Below are positions 54,274 to 62,630 of a stretch of DNA of 64,000 nucleotides, piece after piece. Position numbers and translations under genes: made by a program. The notes under the pieces are model-generated. The model was not told the origin of the DNA. It ran no database searches and was given only the letters and a program-made list of their open reading frames with translations. Numbering within the stretch: the first letter of the stretch is position 1; every line of letters begins with the position of its first letter. This stretch comes from Pseudomonas sp. PICF141 (GTDB taxonomy: Bacteria > Pseudomonadota > Gammaproteobacteria > Pseudomonadales > Pseudomonadaceae), in NCBI RefSeq assembly GCF_002286815.1, contig NZ_MUNM01000073.1, forward strand, positions 1 through 64,000, written 5' to 3'.

Positions 54274-54576
54274 TCAGGCGATCGGTTGGTGAACGGTGAC
54301 CAGTTTGGTGCCGTCGGGAAACGTCGCTTCGACCTGGATCTCCGGGATCATTTCCGGGATGCCTTCCATCACTTGTTCACGGCTGAGCAGGGTGGTGCCG
54401 TAATGCATCAGCTCGGCCACGGTCTGGCCGTCACGCGCGCCTTCGAGCAACGCCGCGGAAATATAGGCCATGGCCTCCGGGTAATTGAGCTTCACGCCGC
54501 GAGCCAAACGCCGCTCGGCCACGAGGCCGGCGGTGAAGATCAGCAGCTTGTCTTTTTCGCGTGGGGTCAGGTCCAT
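54274..54576 (-). CDS. ureA: Urease gamma subunit
   Basis: A 100-residue subunit starting MDLTPREKDKLLIFTAGLVA, with LNYPEAMAYIS and the C-terminal VEATFPDGTKLVTVHQPI. It is the smallest part of the heterotrimer. ATG 54576 was chosen: the longer in-frame extension runs through a REP-like element and lacks homology. A 145-bp gap with that element separates it from ureD. Confidence 0.96.
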   Translation of the reverse strand: MDLTPREKDKLLIFTAGLVAERRLARGVKLNYPEAMAYISAALLEGARDGQTVAELMHYGTTLLSREQVMEGIPEMIPEIQVEATFPDGTKLVTVHQPIA

Positions 54577-54620
54577 CGTTTGGAATCCATAATCGGCAGT
54601 TAAAAAGTTCACTCCCCCTA

Positions 54621-54706
54621 TAGGAGCGAGGCTTGCCCGCGAAGAACGATAACGCGGTCCTCCAGTTAAACCGAGGCGCTCCCTTCGCGGGCAAGCCTCG
54701 CTCCTA
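54621..54706. repeat. REP-like inverted repeat, family A, between ureD and ureA
   Basis: TAGGAGCGAGGCTTGCCCGC and GCGGGCAAGCCTCGCTCCTA face each other across about 34 bp. Here the order of the arms is opposite to that of the other family A elements. Confidence 0.9.
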
Positions 54707-54721
54707 CAGGGTGGATTGTGT

Positions 54722-55561
54722 TCAGGTGCTCCATATTCTGGGCGGGACGGCTTCTCGCCCCAGCAACGCCGGGCGCAACAACCGCCACAAATCAATCAGC
54801 CAACCACGTGCCAACAGCGCCTCACTGGCCAGGCATCGGGCGACCAAAAGCCCCGGCAATTGCGTCAGATCCCCGCGTACGTCATTGGGCAGCGAGCGGC
54901 ACTTCTCCAGCAATTCGCTATCGATTTCACCCGTCACCAGCAACGTCGCAAACACCGGTTGGCCGTCCAGCCCTATCGGCGAATCCAGCAAACCATCATT
55001 CCCGACAATGCGCTGGCGTTCGTGCCAGAGCAACTGGCCGTCGCGGCGGATATCCAGGTGCGCCTGAAAATGCCCGAGGTCAAAGCGCTCGCCACTGGCC
55101 GGGCGACCCAGCGCCACCACGTCCCAGTAGAACAGCTGCGCATTGCCCTCAAGCTCGATGCTCGTGCTGAGCTCTGCCTGAGCATCGCTGAAAATGATCG
55201 TCTCTTGCGGCAGCCATTCCAACGTAGCACCGGCGGCCACGCGCAGGTCGAGTTTCTGATAAGCCGGCCCGGCCGCGCGGTACCACTTGGCGGCGCCGGG
55301 GCTGGTAATTTGCGCCCAGGCGTCTGGGCCGACGCTGGCCGAGATGTCCAGCCGATCACCACCGGCAATCCCGCCCGGCGGATGAACGATGATGTGCTGA
55401 CACACCTGGGGGCCTTCGGCATACAAATGCTTCTGCACCCGCAGCGGGCCTTTGTGGCGGCGCTGCACCGGGCGCGTGCTGTCGCCGAAACGGGCATAGC
55501 CCAGTTCCAGCTCGGCATGCCAGCAGGGGGTGAACAGCGTGATGGGGGCCGGTAAATTCAT
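54722..55561 (-). CDS. ureD: Urease accessory protein UreD
   Basis: A 279-residue beta-rich scaffold protein. Family segments are GPLRVQKHLYAEG, VHPPGGIAGGDRL and TSPGAAKWYRA, and LEWLPQETIIFSDA. UreD binds the urease apoenzyme and, with UreF and UreG, channels nickel to the active site. It lies 30 bp after urtE on the same strand, so it may be transcribed with the urea transporter genes. Confidence 0.95.
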   Translation of the reverse strand: MNLPAPITLFTPCWHAELELGYARFGDSTRPVQRRHKGPLRVQKHLYAEGPQVCQHIIVHPPGGIAGGDRLDISASVGPDAWAQITSPGAAKWYRAAGPAYQKLDLRVAAGATLEWLPQETIIFSDAQAELSTSIELEGNAQLFYWDVVALGRPASGERFDLGHFQAHLDIRRDGQLLWHERQRIVGNDGLLDSPIGLDGQPVFATLLVTGEIDSELLEKCRSLPNDVRGDLTQLPGLLVARCLASEALLARGWLIDLWRLLRPALLGREAVPPRIWST

Positions 55562-55591
55562 GATTTCAATTAATCGCCAGGAGGCTGCAGG

Positions 55592-56290
55592 TTAAATCGT
55601 AACCAGTCCACGGACACCCTCGGCATCCATGTTTTCACCGCGACCCTGCTGCACGATCTCGCCCCGGGACATGACCAGGTACTGATCGGCCAGTTCGGCG
55701 GCGAAATCGTAGAACTGCTCCACCAGCAGAATCGCCATGTCGCCGCGCGCCGCGAGCTGCTTGATCACCGCACCGATTTCCTTGATCACCGACGGCTGAA
55801 TGCCTTCGGTGGGTTCGTCGAGGATCAGCAGCCGTGGACGACTGGCCAGTGCTCTGCCGATCGCCAGTTGCTGTTGTTGACCACCAGACAAGTCACCGCC
55901 GCGCCGCTGTTTCATTTGCAGCAACACCGGGAACAGCTCGTAGATGAATGACGGGACTTCCTTTGCTTCAGCGCCGGGAAAGCGTGAGAGGCCCATCAAC
56001 AGGTTTTCTTCCACGGTCAGTCGACCAAAGATTTCCCGGCCCTGAGGCACGTAAGCGATGCCGGCATGTACCCGTTGGTGCGGCTTGAACGTGGTGATCG
56101 GTTTGCCTTCCCAGTTCACCGCGCCTTCCTTGGCCGGCAGCAACCCCATCAGGCATTTGAGCAGGGTGGTCTTGCCCACGCCGTTGCGCCCGAGCAGGCA
56201 GGTGACCTCGCCGACCTTCACCTCAAACGTCAGGCCCCGCAGGATGTGGCTACCGCCGTAGTACTGGTGAAGGTTTTTGACCTGTAGCAT
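55592..56290 (-). CDS. urtE: Urea ABC transporter ATP-binding subunit UrtE
   Basis: A 232-residue LivF-like ABC ATPase with Walker A GRNGVGKTT, signature DLSGGQQQQLAIGRAL, Walker B LLILDEPTEGIQP and H-loop LVEQFYDFA. The EGIQP variant and the place after urtD mark UrtE. It partners with UrtD to drive urea uptake. A family E repeat separates it from urtD. Confidence 0.94.
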   Translation of the reverse strand: MLQVKNLHQYYGGSHILRGLTFEVKVGEVTCLLGRNGVGKTTLLKCLMGLLPAKEGAVNWEGKPITTFKPHQRVHAGIAYVPQGREIFGRLTVEENLLMGLSRFPGAEAKEVPSFIYELFPVLLQMKQRRGGDLSGGQQQQLAIGRALASRPRLLILDEPTEGIQPSVIKEIGAVIKQLAARGDMAILLVEQFYDFAAELADQYLVMSRGEIVQQGRGENMDAEGVRGLVTI

Positions 56291-56307
56291 CGGAACTCCG
56301 TTAGTAG

Positions 56308-56399
56308 GGCTTCAAGCGGCAAGCTTCAAGCTGCAAGTAAGAGCGGGTCGGTGTATGGTTTTGCTTTTTTCTTACCGCTTGAAGCTTGCGGCTTGCAGC
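56308..56399. repeat. Palindromic repeat, family E, between urtD and urtE
   Basis: GCTTCAAGCGGCAAGCTTCA and TTGAAGCTTGCGGCTTGCAG, an imperfect inverted pair with about 45 bp between. It fills most of the 117-bp gap. Confidence 0.82.
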
Positions 56400-56407
56400 T
56401 GGCCGAT

Positions 56408-57280
56408 TCACCGACCCAAATAGACTTCAATAACTCTCTCGTCGGCCTGCACCTGTTCCAGCGACCCTTCGGCCAGCACGCTGCCTTGGTGCAACACGGT
56501 GACGTGGTCGGCAATCGAGCCGACGAAGCCCATGTCGTGTTCCACCACCATCAGCGAATGCTTGCCCGCCAGGCTCTTGAACAGCTCGGCGGTGAACTCG
56601 GTTTCGGCGTCGGTCATGCCCGCCACCGGTTCGTCGAGCAACAGCAGTTGCGGGTCTTGCATCAGCAACATGCCAATTTCCAGAAACTGCTTCTGACCGT
56701 GGGACAACAACCCTGCCGGGCGATTGACCGAGGCCGTCAGGCGGATGGTTTCCAATACTTCGCTGATGCGATCTTTCTGCTCGCCACTGAGACGAGCCCG
56801 CAGGCTGGCCCATACCGACTTGTCGGTCTTCTGCGCCAACTCCAGGTTCTCGAACACGCTCAAGGCTTCGAACACCGTCGGCTTCTGGAACTTGCGGCCA
56901 ATACCGGCCTGGGCAATCTGCACTTCACTCAACTGCGTCAGATCCAGGGTTTCACCGAACCAGGCTTTGCCATGAGTTGGGCGAGTCTTGCCGGTGATCA
57001 CGTCCATCAACGTGGTTTTGCCCGCGCCGTTGGGGCCGATGATGCAGCGCAATTCACCGACGCCGATGTACAGGTTCAGATCGTTCAGTGCCTTGAACCC
57101 ATCGAAGCTGACGCTGATGTCTTCCAGGGTCAGGAGGGTACCGTGGCGAGTGTTCAGGCCAGGGCCAACGCGTTGGCCGAGGCCGATGGCATCGCGGCTG
57201 CTGCCGGCGTCCCTGTTGGGCTCCAGCGGCGGAAAGAACGCCGGCTCAAGCATGAATTCAGCCGTTGCAGTCACTCTCAT
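56408..57280 (-). CDS. urtD: Urea ABC transporter ATP-binding subunit UrtD
   Basis: A 290-residue LivG-like ATPase with Walker A GPNGAGKTT, signature LSHGQKQFLEIGMLL, Walker B LLLLDEPVAGMTD and H-loop VEHDMGFV. The first 45 residues before the ABC fold (EPNRDAGSSRDAIGLGQ region) are typical of pseudomonad UrtD. ATG 57280 overlaps the urtC stop by three bases and follows GGTGAG. Confidence 0.94.
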   Translation of the reverse strand: MRVTATAEFMLEPAFFPPLEPNRDAGSSRDAIGLGQRVGPGLNTRHGTLLTLEDISVSFDGFKALNDLNLYIGVGELRCIIGPNGAGKTTLMDVITGKTRPTHGKAWFGETLDLTQLSEVQIAQAGIGRKFQKPTVFEALSVFENLELAQKTDKSVWASLRARLSGEQKDRISEVLETIRLTASVNRPAGLLSHGQKQFLEIGMLLMQDPQLLLLDEPVAGMTDAETEFTAELFKSLAGKHSLMVVEHDMGFVGSIADHVTVLHQGSVLAEGSLEQVQADERVIEVYLGR

Positions 57281-58356
57281 TGCTCACCCCTTTTGTTCAG
57301 CAACCCGATCACGCCTTTGGGCAGGTACAACGTCACCACGATGAACAGCGCACCGAGGAAAAACAGCCAGTACTCCGGAAACGCCACGGTGAACCAACTC
57401 TTCATCCCGTTGACCACACCCGCGCCGAGCAGAGGACCGATCAACGTGCCGCGACCACCGAGGGCTACCCAAACGGCGGCTTCGATGGAGTTGGTCGGCG
57501 ACATTTCACTCGGGTTGATGATCCCGACTTGCGGCACATACAGCGCACCGGCCAGGCCGCACAATACCGCGCTCAACACCCAGACAAACAACTTGAAGCC
57601 GCGTGGATCGTAGCCGCAGAACATCAGGCGATTTTCCGCATCGCGCAACGCGGTCAGCACCCGGCCGAACTTGCTTTGCGCCAGCCGCCAGCCGATGAAC
57701 AGGCTCGCCACCAGCAGCAACACCGTGGCGAAAAACAGCACAGCACGCGTGCCCGGTTCGGTGATGCCAAACCCGAGAATGGTGCGGAAGTTGGTGAAGC
57801 CGTTGTTGCCGCCAAACCCGGTTTCGTTGCGGAAAAACAGCAACATCCCGGCGAAGGTCAAGGCCTGGGTCATGATCGAGAAATACACGCCCTTGATCCG
57901 TGAACGGAAGGCGAAAAAACCGAACACCAACGCCAGCAGTCCAGGCGCTAACACAACAAGACACATGGCCCAGAGGAAGCTGCTGGTGCCGGTCCAGTAC
58001 CACGGCAATTCGGTCCACGACAGGAACGTCATGAACGCCGGCAAGCCATCGCCCGAGGCCTGGCGCATCAGGTACATGCCCATCGCATAACCGCCGAGGG
58101 CGAAGAACAGACCGTGACCCAAGGACAGCAGGCCGGCGTAACCCCAGACCAGATCGAGCGCCAGGGCGACGATGGCGTAGCAAAGGATTTTGCCCACCAG
58201 GGTCAGCGTATAAGCCGAGACATGAAAAGTGCTGTCCGCCGGCAACAACGACAGCAATGGCAACGCCATCAGCAGAACGAGGATTACCGCACCGACAGCA
58301 ATCGTGACTTTGGGGCCGGCCTTTTGTGTGGCCGTGAGCATCAGGGGCTGGTTCAT
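57277..58356 (-). CDS. urtC: Urea ABC transporter permease UrtC
   Basis: A 359-residue LivM-like permease with about ten membrane segments. Family segments are LDLVWGYAGLLSLGHGLFFA, quoted in part, and the loop TALRDAENRLMFCGYDP. It forms the pore with UrtB. The start overlaps the urtB stop by one base (TGATG). Confidence 0.94.
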   Translation of the reverse strand: MNQPLMLTATQKAGPKVTIAVGAVILVLLMALPLLSLLPADSTFHVSAYTLTLVGKILCYAIVALALDLVWGYAGLLSLGHGLFFALGGYAMGMYLMRQASGDGLPAFMTFLSWTELPWYWTGTSSFLWAMCLVVLAPGLLALVFGFFAFRSRIKGVYFSIMTQALTFAGMLLFFRNETGFGGNNGFTNFRTILGFGITEPGTRAVLFFATVLLLVASLFIGWRLAQSKFGRVLTALRDAENRLMFCGYDPRGFKLFVWVLSAVLCGLAGALYVPQVGIINPSEMSPTNSIEAAVWVALGGRGTLIGPLLGAGVVNGMKSWFTVAFPEYWLFFLGALFIVVTLYLPKGVIGLLNKRGEQ

Positions 58357-59858
58357 CAGTCGATCACCCGTCCTTTCAGTGCGAAGAGGCCTTGCGGACG
58401 TTTCTGAATGAACAGAATGATCAGCGCGAGGATCAGGATTTTGCCCAGCACCGCACCGATCTGCGGTTCGAGAATTTTGTTGGCGATGCCCAGACCGAAG
58501 GCGGCCAATACGCTACCGGCCAATTGGCCGACACCGCCGAGCACCACCACCAGGAACGAGTCGATGATGTAGCTTTGGCCGAGGTCCGGACCGACGTTGC
58601 CGATCTGGCTGAGGGCTACTCCGCCAAGGCCCGCAATGCCAGAGCCTAGGCCGAAGGCGAGCATGTCCACACGCCCGGTCGGTACGCCGCAGCAGGCAGC
58701 CATGTTGCGGTTTTGAGTGACGGCACGCACGTTCAAACCGAGGCGTGTCCTGTTCAGCAGCAGCCAGGTCAGCACCACCACAAACAAGGCGAACGCGATG
58801 ATCACGATGCGGTTGTACGGCAGCACCAGATTCGGCAGCACCTGAATCCCGCCCGACAACCACGCCGGGTTGGCCACTTCAACGTTCTGCGCGCCGAACA
58901 CCAGGCGCACCAACTGAATCAGCATCAGGCTGATGCCCCACGTGGCGAGCAGGGTTTCCAATGGGCGGCCATAGAGGTGACGAATCACCGTGCGCTCCAG
59001 CGCCATGCCAATCCCGGCGGTGACAAAAAACGCTACCGGCAAAGCAATCAGCGGGTAAAACTCGATGGCCTGCGGGACGAAGCGCTGGAACATCAGCTGC
59101 ACCACGTAAGTCGAGTAAGCGCCGAGCATCAGCATCTCGCCGTGGGCCATGTTGATCACGCCGAGCAGGCCGAAGGTGATCGCCAACCCGAGGGCCGCCA
59201 GCAGCAGAATCGAACCGAGGGACATGCCGCTGAAGGCCTGGCCGAGCATCTCGCCGATCAGCAATTTGCGTTTGACCTGGGCCAGGCTGGTTTCGGCGGC
59301 GGTGCGCACATTGGCATCGGCCTCGACGCCGGGTTCGAGCAACCCTTCCAGGCGGGTGCGGGCCAGCGGATCGCCGGTTTCACCGAGCAAGCGCACAGCG
59401 GCGAGGCGCACGGCCGGATCGGTGTCGACCAATTGCAGGTTGGCCAGCGCCAGGCTCAGGGCAGCGTGAACGCTTTCGTCTTTTTCGCCCGCCAGCTGCT
59501 GGTCGAGGAATTTCAGCTGTGCCGGTTTGGCGCTTTTCTGCAATTGCTGCGCGGCGGCCAAGCGGATTTTGGCGTCGGCGGCGAGCAATTGGTGGCTGGC
59601 CAAAGCGGTGTCGATCAGACCGCGCAGGCGATTGTTCAGGCGCAGGTTTTTTGCTTGGCCATCGACCGTCAATTCGCCTTGTTGCAGGGCGTTGATCAGT
59701 TCGATACGAACCGGATCGGGCTGCGCGGCCCAGGTTTCCAGAAGTTTGGCTTGCTGCACGGGATTGGCCGCGACGAAATCTTCGGCGTCGCCGGCGTGGG
59801 TGGCCATCGGTAGTAACAGCGCGACGGCGAGGATCAAGCGGTAAAGGGCAGTGGGCAT
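58356..59858 (-). CDS. urtB: Urea ABC transporter permease UrtB, with N-terminal periplasmic extension
   Basis: A 500-residue LivH-like permease. Unlike LivH (about 300 residues) it has an N-terminal signal-like segment and about 180 extra residues of helical HEAT-like repeats, a known trait of UrtB. The membrane part begins near residue 210 with SILLLAALGLAITFGLLGVI and INMAHGEMLMLGAY. The HEAT-like part presumably faces the periplasm and could contact UrtA. A family C repeat separates it from urtA. Confidence 0.93.
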   Translation of the reverse strand: MPTALYRLILAVALLLPMATHAGDAEDFVAANPVQQAKLLETWAAQPDPVRIELINALQQGELTVDGQAKNLRLNNRLRGLIDTALASHQLLAADAKIRLAAAQQLQKSAKPAQLKFLDQQLAGEKDESVHAALSLALANLQLVDTDPAVRLAAVRLLGETGDPLARTRLEGLLEPGVEADANVRTAAETSLAQVKRKLLIGEMLGQAFSGMSLGSILLLAALGLAITFGLLGVINMAHGEMLMLGAYSTYVVQLMFQRFVPQAIEFYPLIALPVAFFVTAGIGMALERTVIRHLYGRPLETLLATWGISLMLIQLVRLVFGAQNVEVANPAWLSGGIQVLPNLVLPYNRIVIIAFALFVVVLTWLLLNRTRLGLNVRAVTQNRNMAACCGVPTGRVDMLAFGLGSGIAGLGGVALSQIGNVGPDLGQSYIIDSFLVVVLGGVGQLAGSVLAAFGLGIANKILEPQIGAVLGKILILALIILFIQKRPQGLFALKGRVID

Positions 59859-59875
59859 AACGAGTGTCCTGTATT

Positions 59876-59981
59876 GATCGTTCCCACGCTCCGCGTGGGA
59901 ATGCAGCCCGGGACGCTCCGCGTCCCAAAGCGGACGCAGAGCGTCCGTTGAGGCATTCCCACGCAGAGCGTGGGAACGATC
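59876..59981. repeat. Palindromic repeat, family C, between urtA and urtB
   Basis: GATCGTTCCCACGCTCCGCG and AGAGCGTGGGAACGATC are the ends, with inner pairs GGGACGCTCCGCGTCCC and GGACGCAGAGCGTCC. Confidence 0.9.
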
Positions 59982-59998
59982 AGGCTAAGCGGGGTGAA

Positions 59999-61264
59999 TC
60001 AGTTGCTCTTCACCGCATAGTCCGGCTTCTTGTCGTTGCCCTGAATGAATGGGCTCCACGGCTGGGCGCGGATCGGCCCTTCGGTCTGCCACACCACGTT
60101 GAACTGACCGTCGGCCTGAATCTCGCCGATCATCACCGGCTTGTGCAGGTGGTGGTTGGTCTTGTCCATGGTCAAGGTGTAACCGGACGGCGCGGCGAAA
60201 GTCTGGCCGGCCAGGGCTTCACGGACTTTGTCGACGTCGGTGGACTTGGCTTTCTCGGCGGCTTGCGCCCACATGTGGATGCCGACGTAGGTGGCTTCCA
60301 TCGGGTCGTTGGTCACCGCTTTGTCGGCGCCCGGCAGGTTGTGTTTCTTGGCATAGGCTTTCCAGTCGGCGACGAATTTGTTGTTCTGCGGGTTCTCGAC
60401 CGACTGGAAGTAGTTCCACGCCGCGAGGTTGCCCACCAGCGGTTTGGTGTCGATGCCACGCAATTCTTCTTCGCCCACGGAGAAGGCCACGACCGGAACC
60501 TCGGTGGCTTTCAGGCCCTGGTTGGCCAACTCTTTATAGAACGGCACATTGGAGTCGCCGTTGACGGTGGAGATGACGGCGGTCTTGCCACCGGCGGAGA
60601 ATTTTTTGATGTTGGCGACGATGGTTTGATAGTCGCTATGGCCGAACGGGGTGTAGACCTCTTCGATATCCTTGTCCGCCACACCTTTGGCGTGCAGGAA
60701 CGAGCGCAGGATTTTGTTGGTGGTGCGCGGGTAGACGTAGTCGGTGCCGAGCAGGAAGTAACGCTTGGCGCTGCCGCCTTCTTCGCTCATCAGGTATTCC
60801 ACCGCCGGAATCGCCTGCTGGTTTGGCGCTGCGCCGGTGTAGAACACGTTCGGCGACATTTCTTCGCCTTCGTACTGCACCGGGTAGAACAGCAGGCCGT
60901 TGAGCTCTTCGAACACCGGCAGTACCGATTTGCGCGACACCGATGTCCAGCAACCGAACACCACCGCCACTTTGTCCTGAGTCAGTAACTGCCGGCCCTT
61001 TTCGGCGAACAGCGGCCAGTTCGATGCCGGGTCGACCACCACCGGCTCCAGCATCTTGCCGTTCACACCGCCCTTGGCGTTAATTTCGTCGATGGTCATC
61101 AACGCCATGTCTTTGAGGGAGGTTTCGGAGATCGCCATGGTGCCGGACAACGAATGCAGAATACCGACCTTGATGGTCTCGGCGGCCTGGACCGTCCAGG
61201 CCATGCCCATCGCGGCAATGCTTGCCGATAGTGTGAAAGCCTTGATCAAACTGCGACGCTTCAT
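59999..61264 (-). CDS. urtA: Urea ABC transporter substrate-binding protein UrtA
   Basis: A 421-residue periplasmic binding protein. The N-terminus MKRRSLIKAF has a twin-arginine pattern followed by a hydrophobic stretch and AQAAE-like cleavage (WTVQAAET), so Tat export is possible. Mature start ETIKVGILHSLSGTMA. Family segments are FGCWTSVSRKSVLP and LFYPVQYEGEE. It captures urea for UrtBCDE. GGAG precedes ATG by eight bases, and a sigma-54-type promoter lies about 65-80 bp upstream. It is the first gene of urtABCDE. Confidence 0.95.
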   Translation of the reverse strand: MKRRSLIKAFTLSASIAAMGMAWTVQAAETIKVGILHSLSGTMAISETSLKDMALMTIDEINAKGGVNGKMLEPVVVDPASNWPLFAEKGRQLLTQDKVAVVFGCWTSVSRKSVLPVFEELNGLLFYPVQYEGEEMSPNVFYTGAAPNQQAIPAVEYLMSEEGGSAKRYFLLGTDYVYPRTTNKILRSFLHAKGVADKDIEEVYTPFGHSDYQTIVANIKKFSAGGKTAVISTVNGDSNVPFYKELANQGLKATEVPVVAFSVGEEELRGIDTKPLVGNLAAWNYFQSVENPQNNKFVADWKAYAKKHNLPGADKAVTNDPMEATYVGIHMWAQAAEKAKSTDVDKVREALAGQTFAAPSGYTLTMDKTNHHLHKPVMIGEIQADGQFNVVWQTEGPIRAQPWSPFIQGNDKKPDYAVKSN

Positions 61265-61328
61265 TGTGCGATCTCCATGAACGTTAAAGTTTTTTATGGT
61301 TGGCAGATGCGGACGACTGAAGGGTCTT

Positions 61329-61345
61329 TAGCAAGGGCTGTGCCC
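61329..61345 (-). promoter_or_regulatory. Sigma-54-type promoter of urtA
   Basis: On the minus strand GGGCACAGCCCTTGCTA matches the -24/-12 consensus TGGCACG-N4-TTGCW except for two outer bases, with correct spacing. The start would lie near 61319, about 55 nt before urtA. This agrees with RpoN/NtrC control of urea uptake known in other proteobacteria. Confidence 0.65.
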
Positions 61346-61420
61346 GGTCGGGGAAGGGCAAGCAAATGTCGTAGTAGAGCGGTTGCGCGGGTTTGGCGGC
61401 GCACCACGAAGGATCGCGTT

Positions 61421-61448
61421 TGGCGCATGGGTGCAACGAGGTGCGCCA
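61421..61448. promoter_or_regulatory. Dyad upstream of the urtA promoter, possible activator site
   Basis: TGGCGCA and TGCGCCA form an inverted repeat with 14 bp between, and GGGTGC/GGTGC half-words lie inside. It is about 80-100 bp upstream of the sigma-54 element, a normal distance for an NtrC enhancer, but it matches the NtrC consensus (GCAC-N5-7-GTGC type) only partly. Confidence 0.35.
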
Positions 61449-61506
61449 CATTGGGGCGTAGGTGTCGTGTGCTGGCGAAATCGCTGGCCAGGACACTTGC
61501 ATTACC

Positions 61507-61600
61507 GTAGGAGCTGTCGAGTGAAACGAGGCTGCGATCTTTTGATCTTAAAAAATCAAAGTCAAAAGATCGCAGCCTCGTTTCACTCGACAGCTCCTAC
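61507..61600. repeat. Perfect 39-bp inverted repeat, family D variant
   Basis: Arms 61507-61545 and 61562-61600 are exact complements. They share GTAGGAGCTG and GGCTGCGATCTTTTGA with the other family D elements but carry TCGAGTGAAACGA in place of CCGAA. It lies 19 bp from the permease stop. Confidence 0.92.
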
Positions 61601-61619
61601 AGAAGGCGTAGAGAAGAGG

Positions 61620-62630
61620 TTAGCGGCGGCGCATCAGGCCGATGAAGAACAACCCGCCAATCGCGGCAGTGGCGACGCCGATGGGCAAGTCTTCCGGGGC
61701 GATCAGGGTGCGGGCGGCCACATCGACCCAGACGAGGAACAAGCTGCCCAGCAACACGCACACCGGCAGCAATCGCCGATGCTCGGCCCCGACCAACCGC
61801 CGCGCGATGTGCGGCACCATCAGCCCGACGAAGCCGATAGACCCACTGATCGACACCAACACCCCAGTCATCAGTGAGGCAATCAAAAACACCCACAAAC
61901 GCACGGTGCGAGCATTCAGCCCGAGGGTCACAGCCGTCTGTTCGCCGGCCATCAGCGCATTCAACGGCCGGGCCATCCCCAGCAGCAACACCAACCCAAG
62001 CAACACACTCGCCGCCGGCACCGCGAGCAATTCCCAGCGCGCCAGCCCGAGACCGCCAAGCATCCAGAACATCACCGCGGAACTGGCGCGATGGTCGCCC
62101 AGAAACAACAGCAGATTGGCAATCGCCATCATCACGAACGACACCGCCACGCCGCACAGCAACAGTCGATCACTGTCGAGCCGGCCATTGCGATTGGCGA
62201 TCATCAGCACCACCAGCATGCTCAGCAGCGCGCCGATAAACGCCGCAATCGGCAAGGTCAGCAGGCCTGCGATTTCACCGACATGCAGCACCACGATCAC
62301 CGCGCCGAGGGTCGCGCCGGAGGTCACACCGAGCAGGTGCGGATCCGCCAGCGGATTGCGCGTCACCGCTTGCAGCACCGCGCCGATCAACGCCAGGCCA
62401 GCGCCCACCAGCGCGCCGAGCAACATGCGCGGCACGCGGATCAGCCAGACGATGTGTTCCTGGCCGGCCGTCCAGTCCGGAACACCGAAACCAGAAATCT
62501 TGTGCAGCAGAATCCGCCACACCACCTCCACGGGCACCCGCGCCGGGCCGAAACCCAGCGACACCACGCACGACACCAGCAACAGTGCGCCGAGGGCAAT
62601 CAGCAACCAGGCATAGCGACGATCGATCAT
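61620..62630 (-). CDS. FecCD-family ABC transporter permease
   Basis: A 336-residue permease with about ten membrane segments. Family segments are RVPRMLLGALVGAGLALIGA (part), NPLADPHLLGVTSGA and GSIGFVGLMVPHIARRLVG. It imports an iron chelate, heme or cobalamin; the substrate is not clear from sequence. It is third in a minus-strand operon behind the ATPase and binding-protein genes and overlaps the latter by four bases. Confidence 0.9.
   Translation of the reverse strand: MIDRRYAWLLIALGALLLVSCVVSLGFGPARVPVEVVWRILLHKISGFGVPDWTAGQEHIVWLIRVPRMLLGALVGAGLALIGAVLQAVTRNPLADPHLLGVTSGATLGAVIVVLHVGEIAGLLTLPIAAFIGALLSMLVVLMIANRNGRLDSDRLLLCGVAVSFVMMAIANLLLFLGDHRASSAVMFWMLGGLGLARWELLAVPAASVLLGLVLLLGMARPLNALMAGEQTAVTLGLNARTVRLWVFLIASLMTGVLVSISGSIGFVGLMVPHIARRLVGAEHRRLLPVCVLLGSLFLVWVDVAARTLIAPEDLPIGVATAAIGGLFFIGLMRRR

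Noticed and set aside
61276..61510. Small frames upstream of urtA
   Set aside because: They lie across the sigma-54 promoter and dyad region, lack ribosome sites, and read as Arg-rich random frames.
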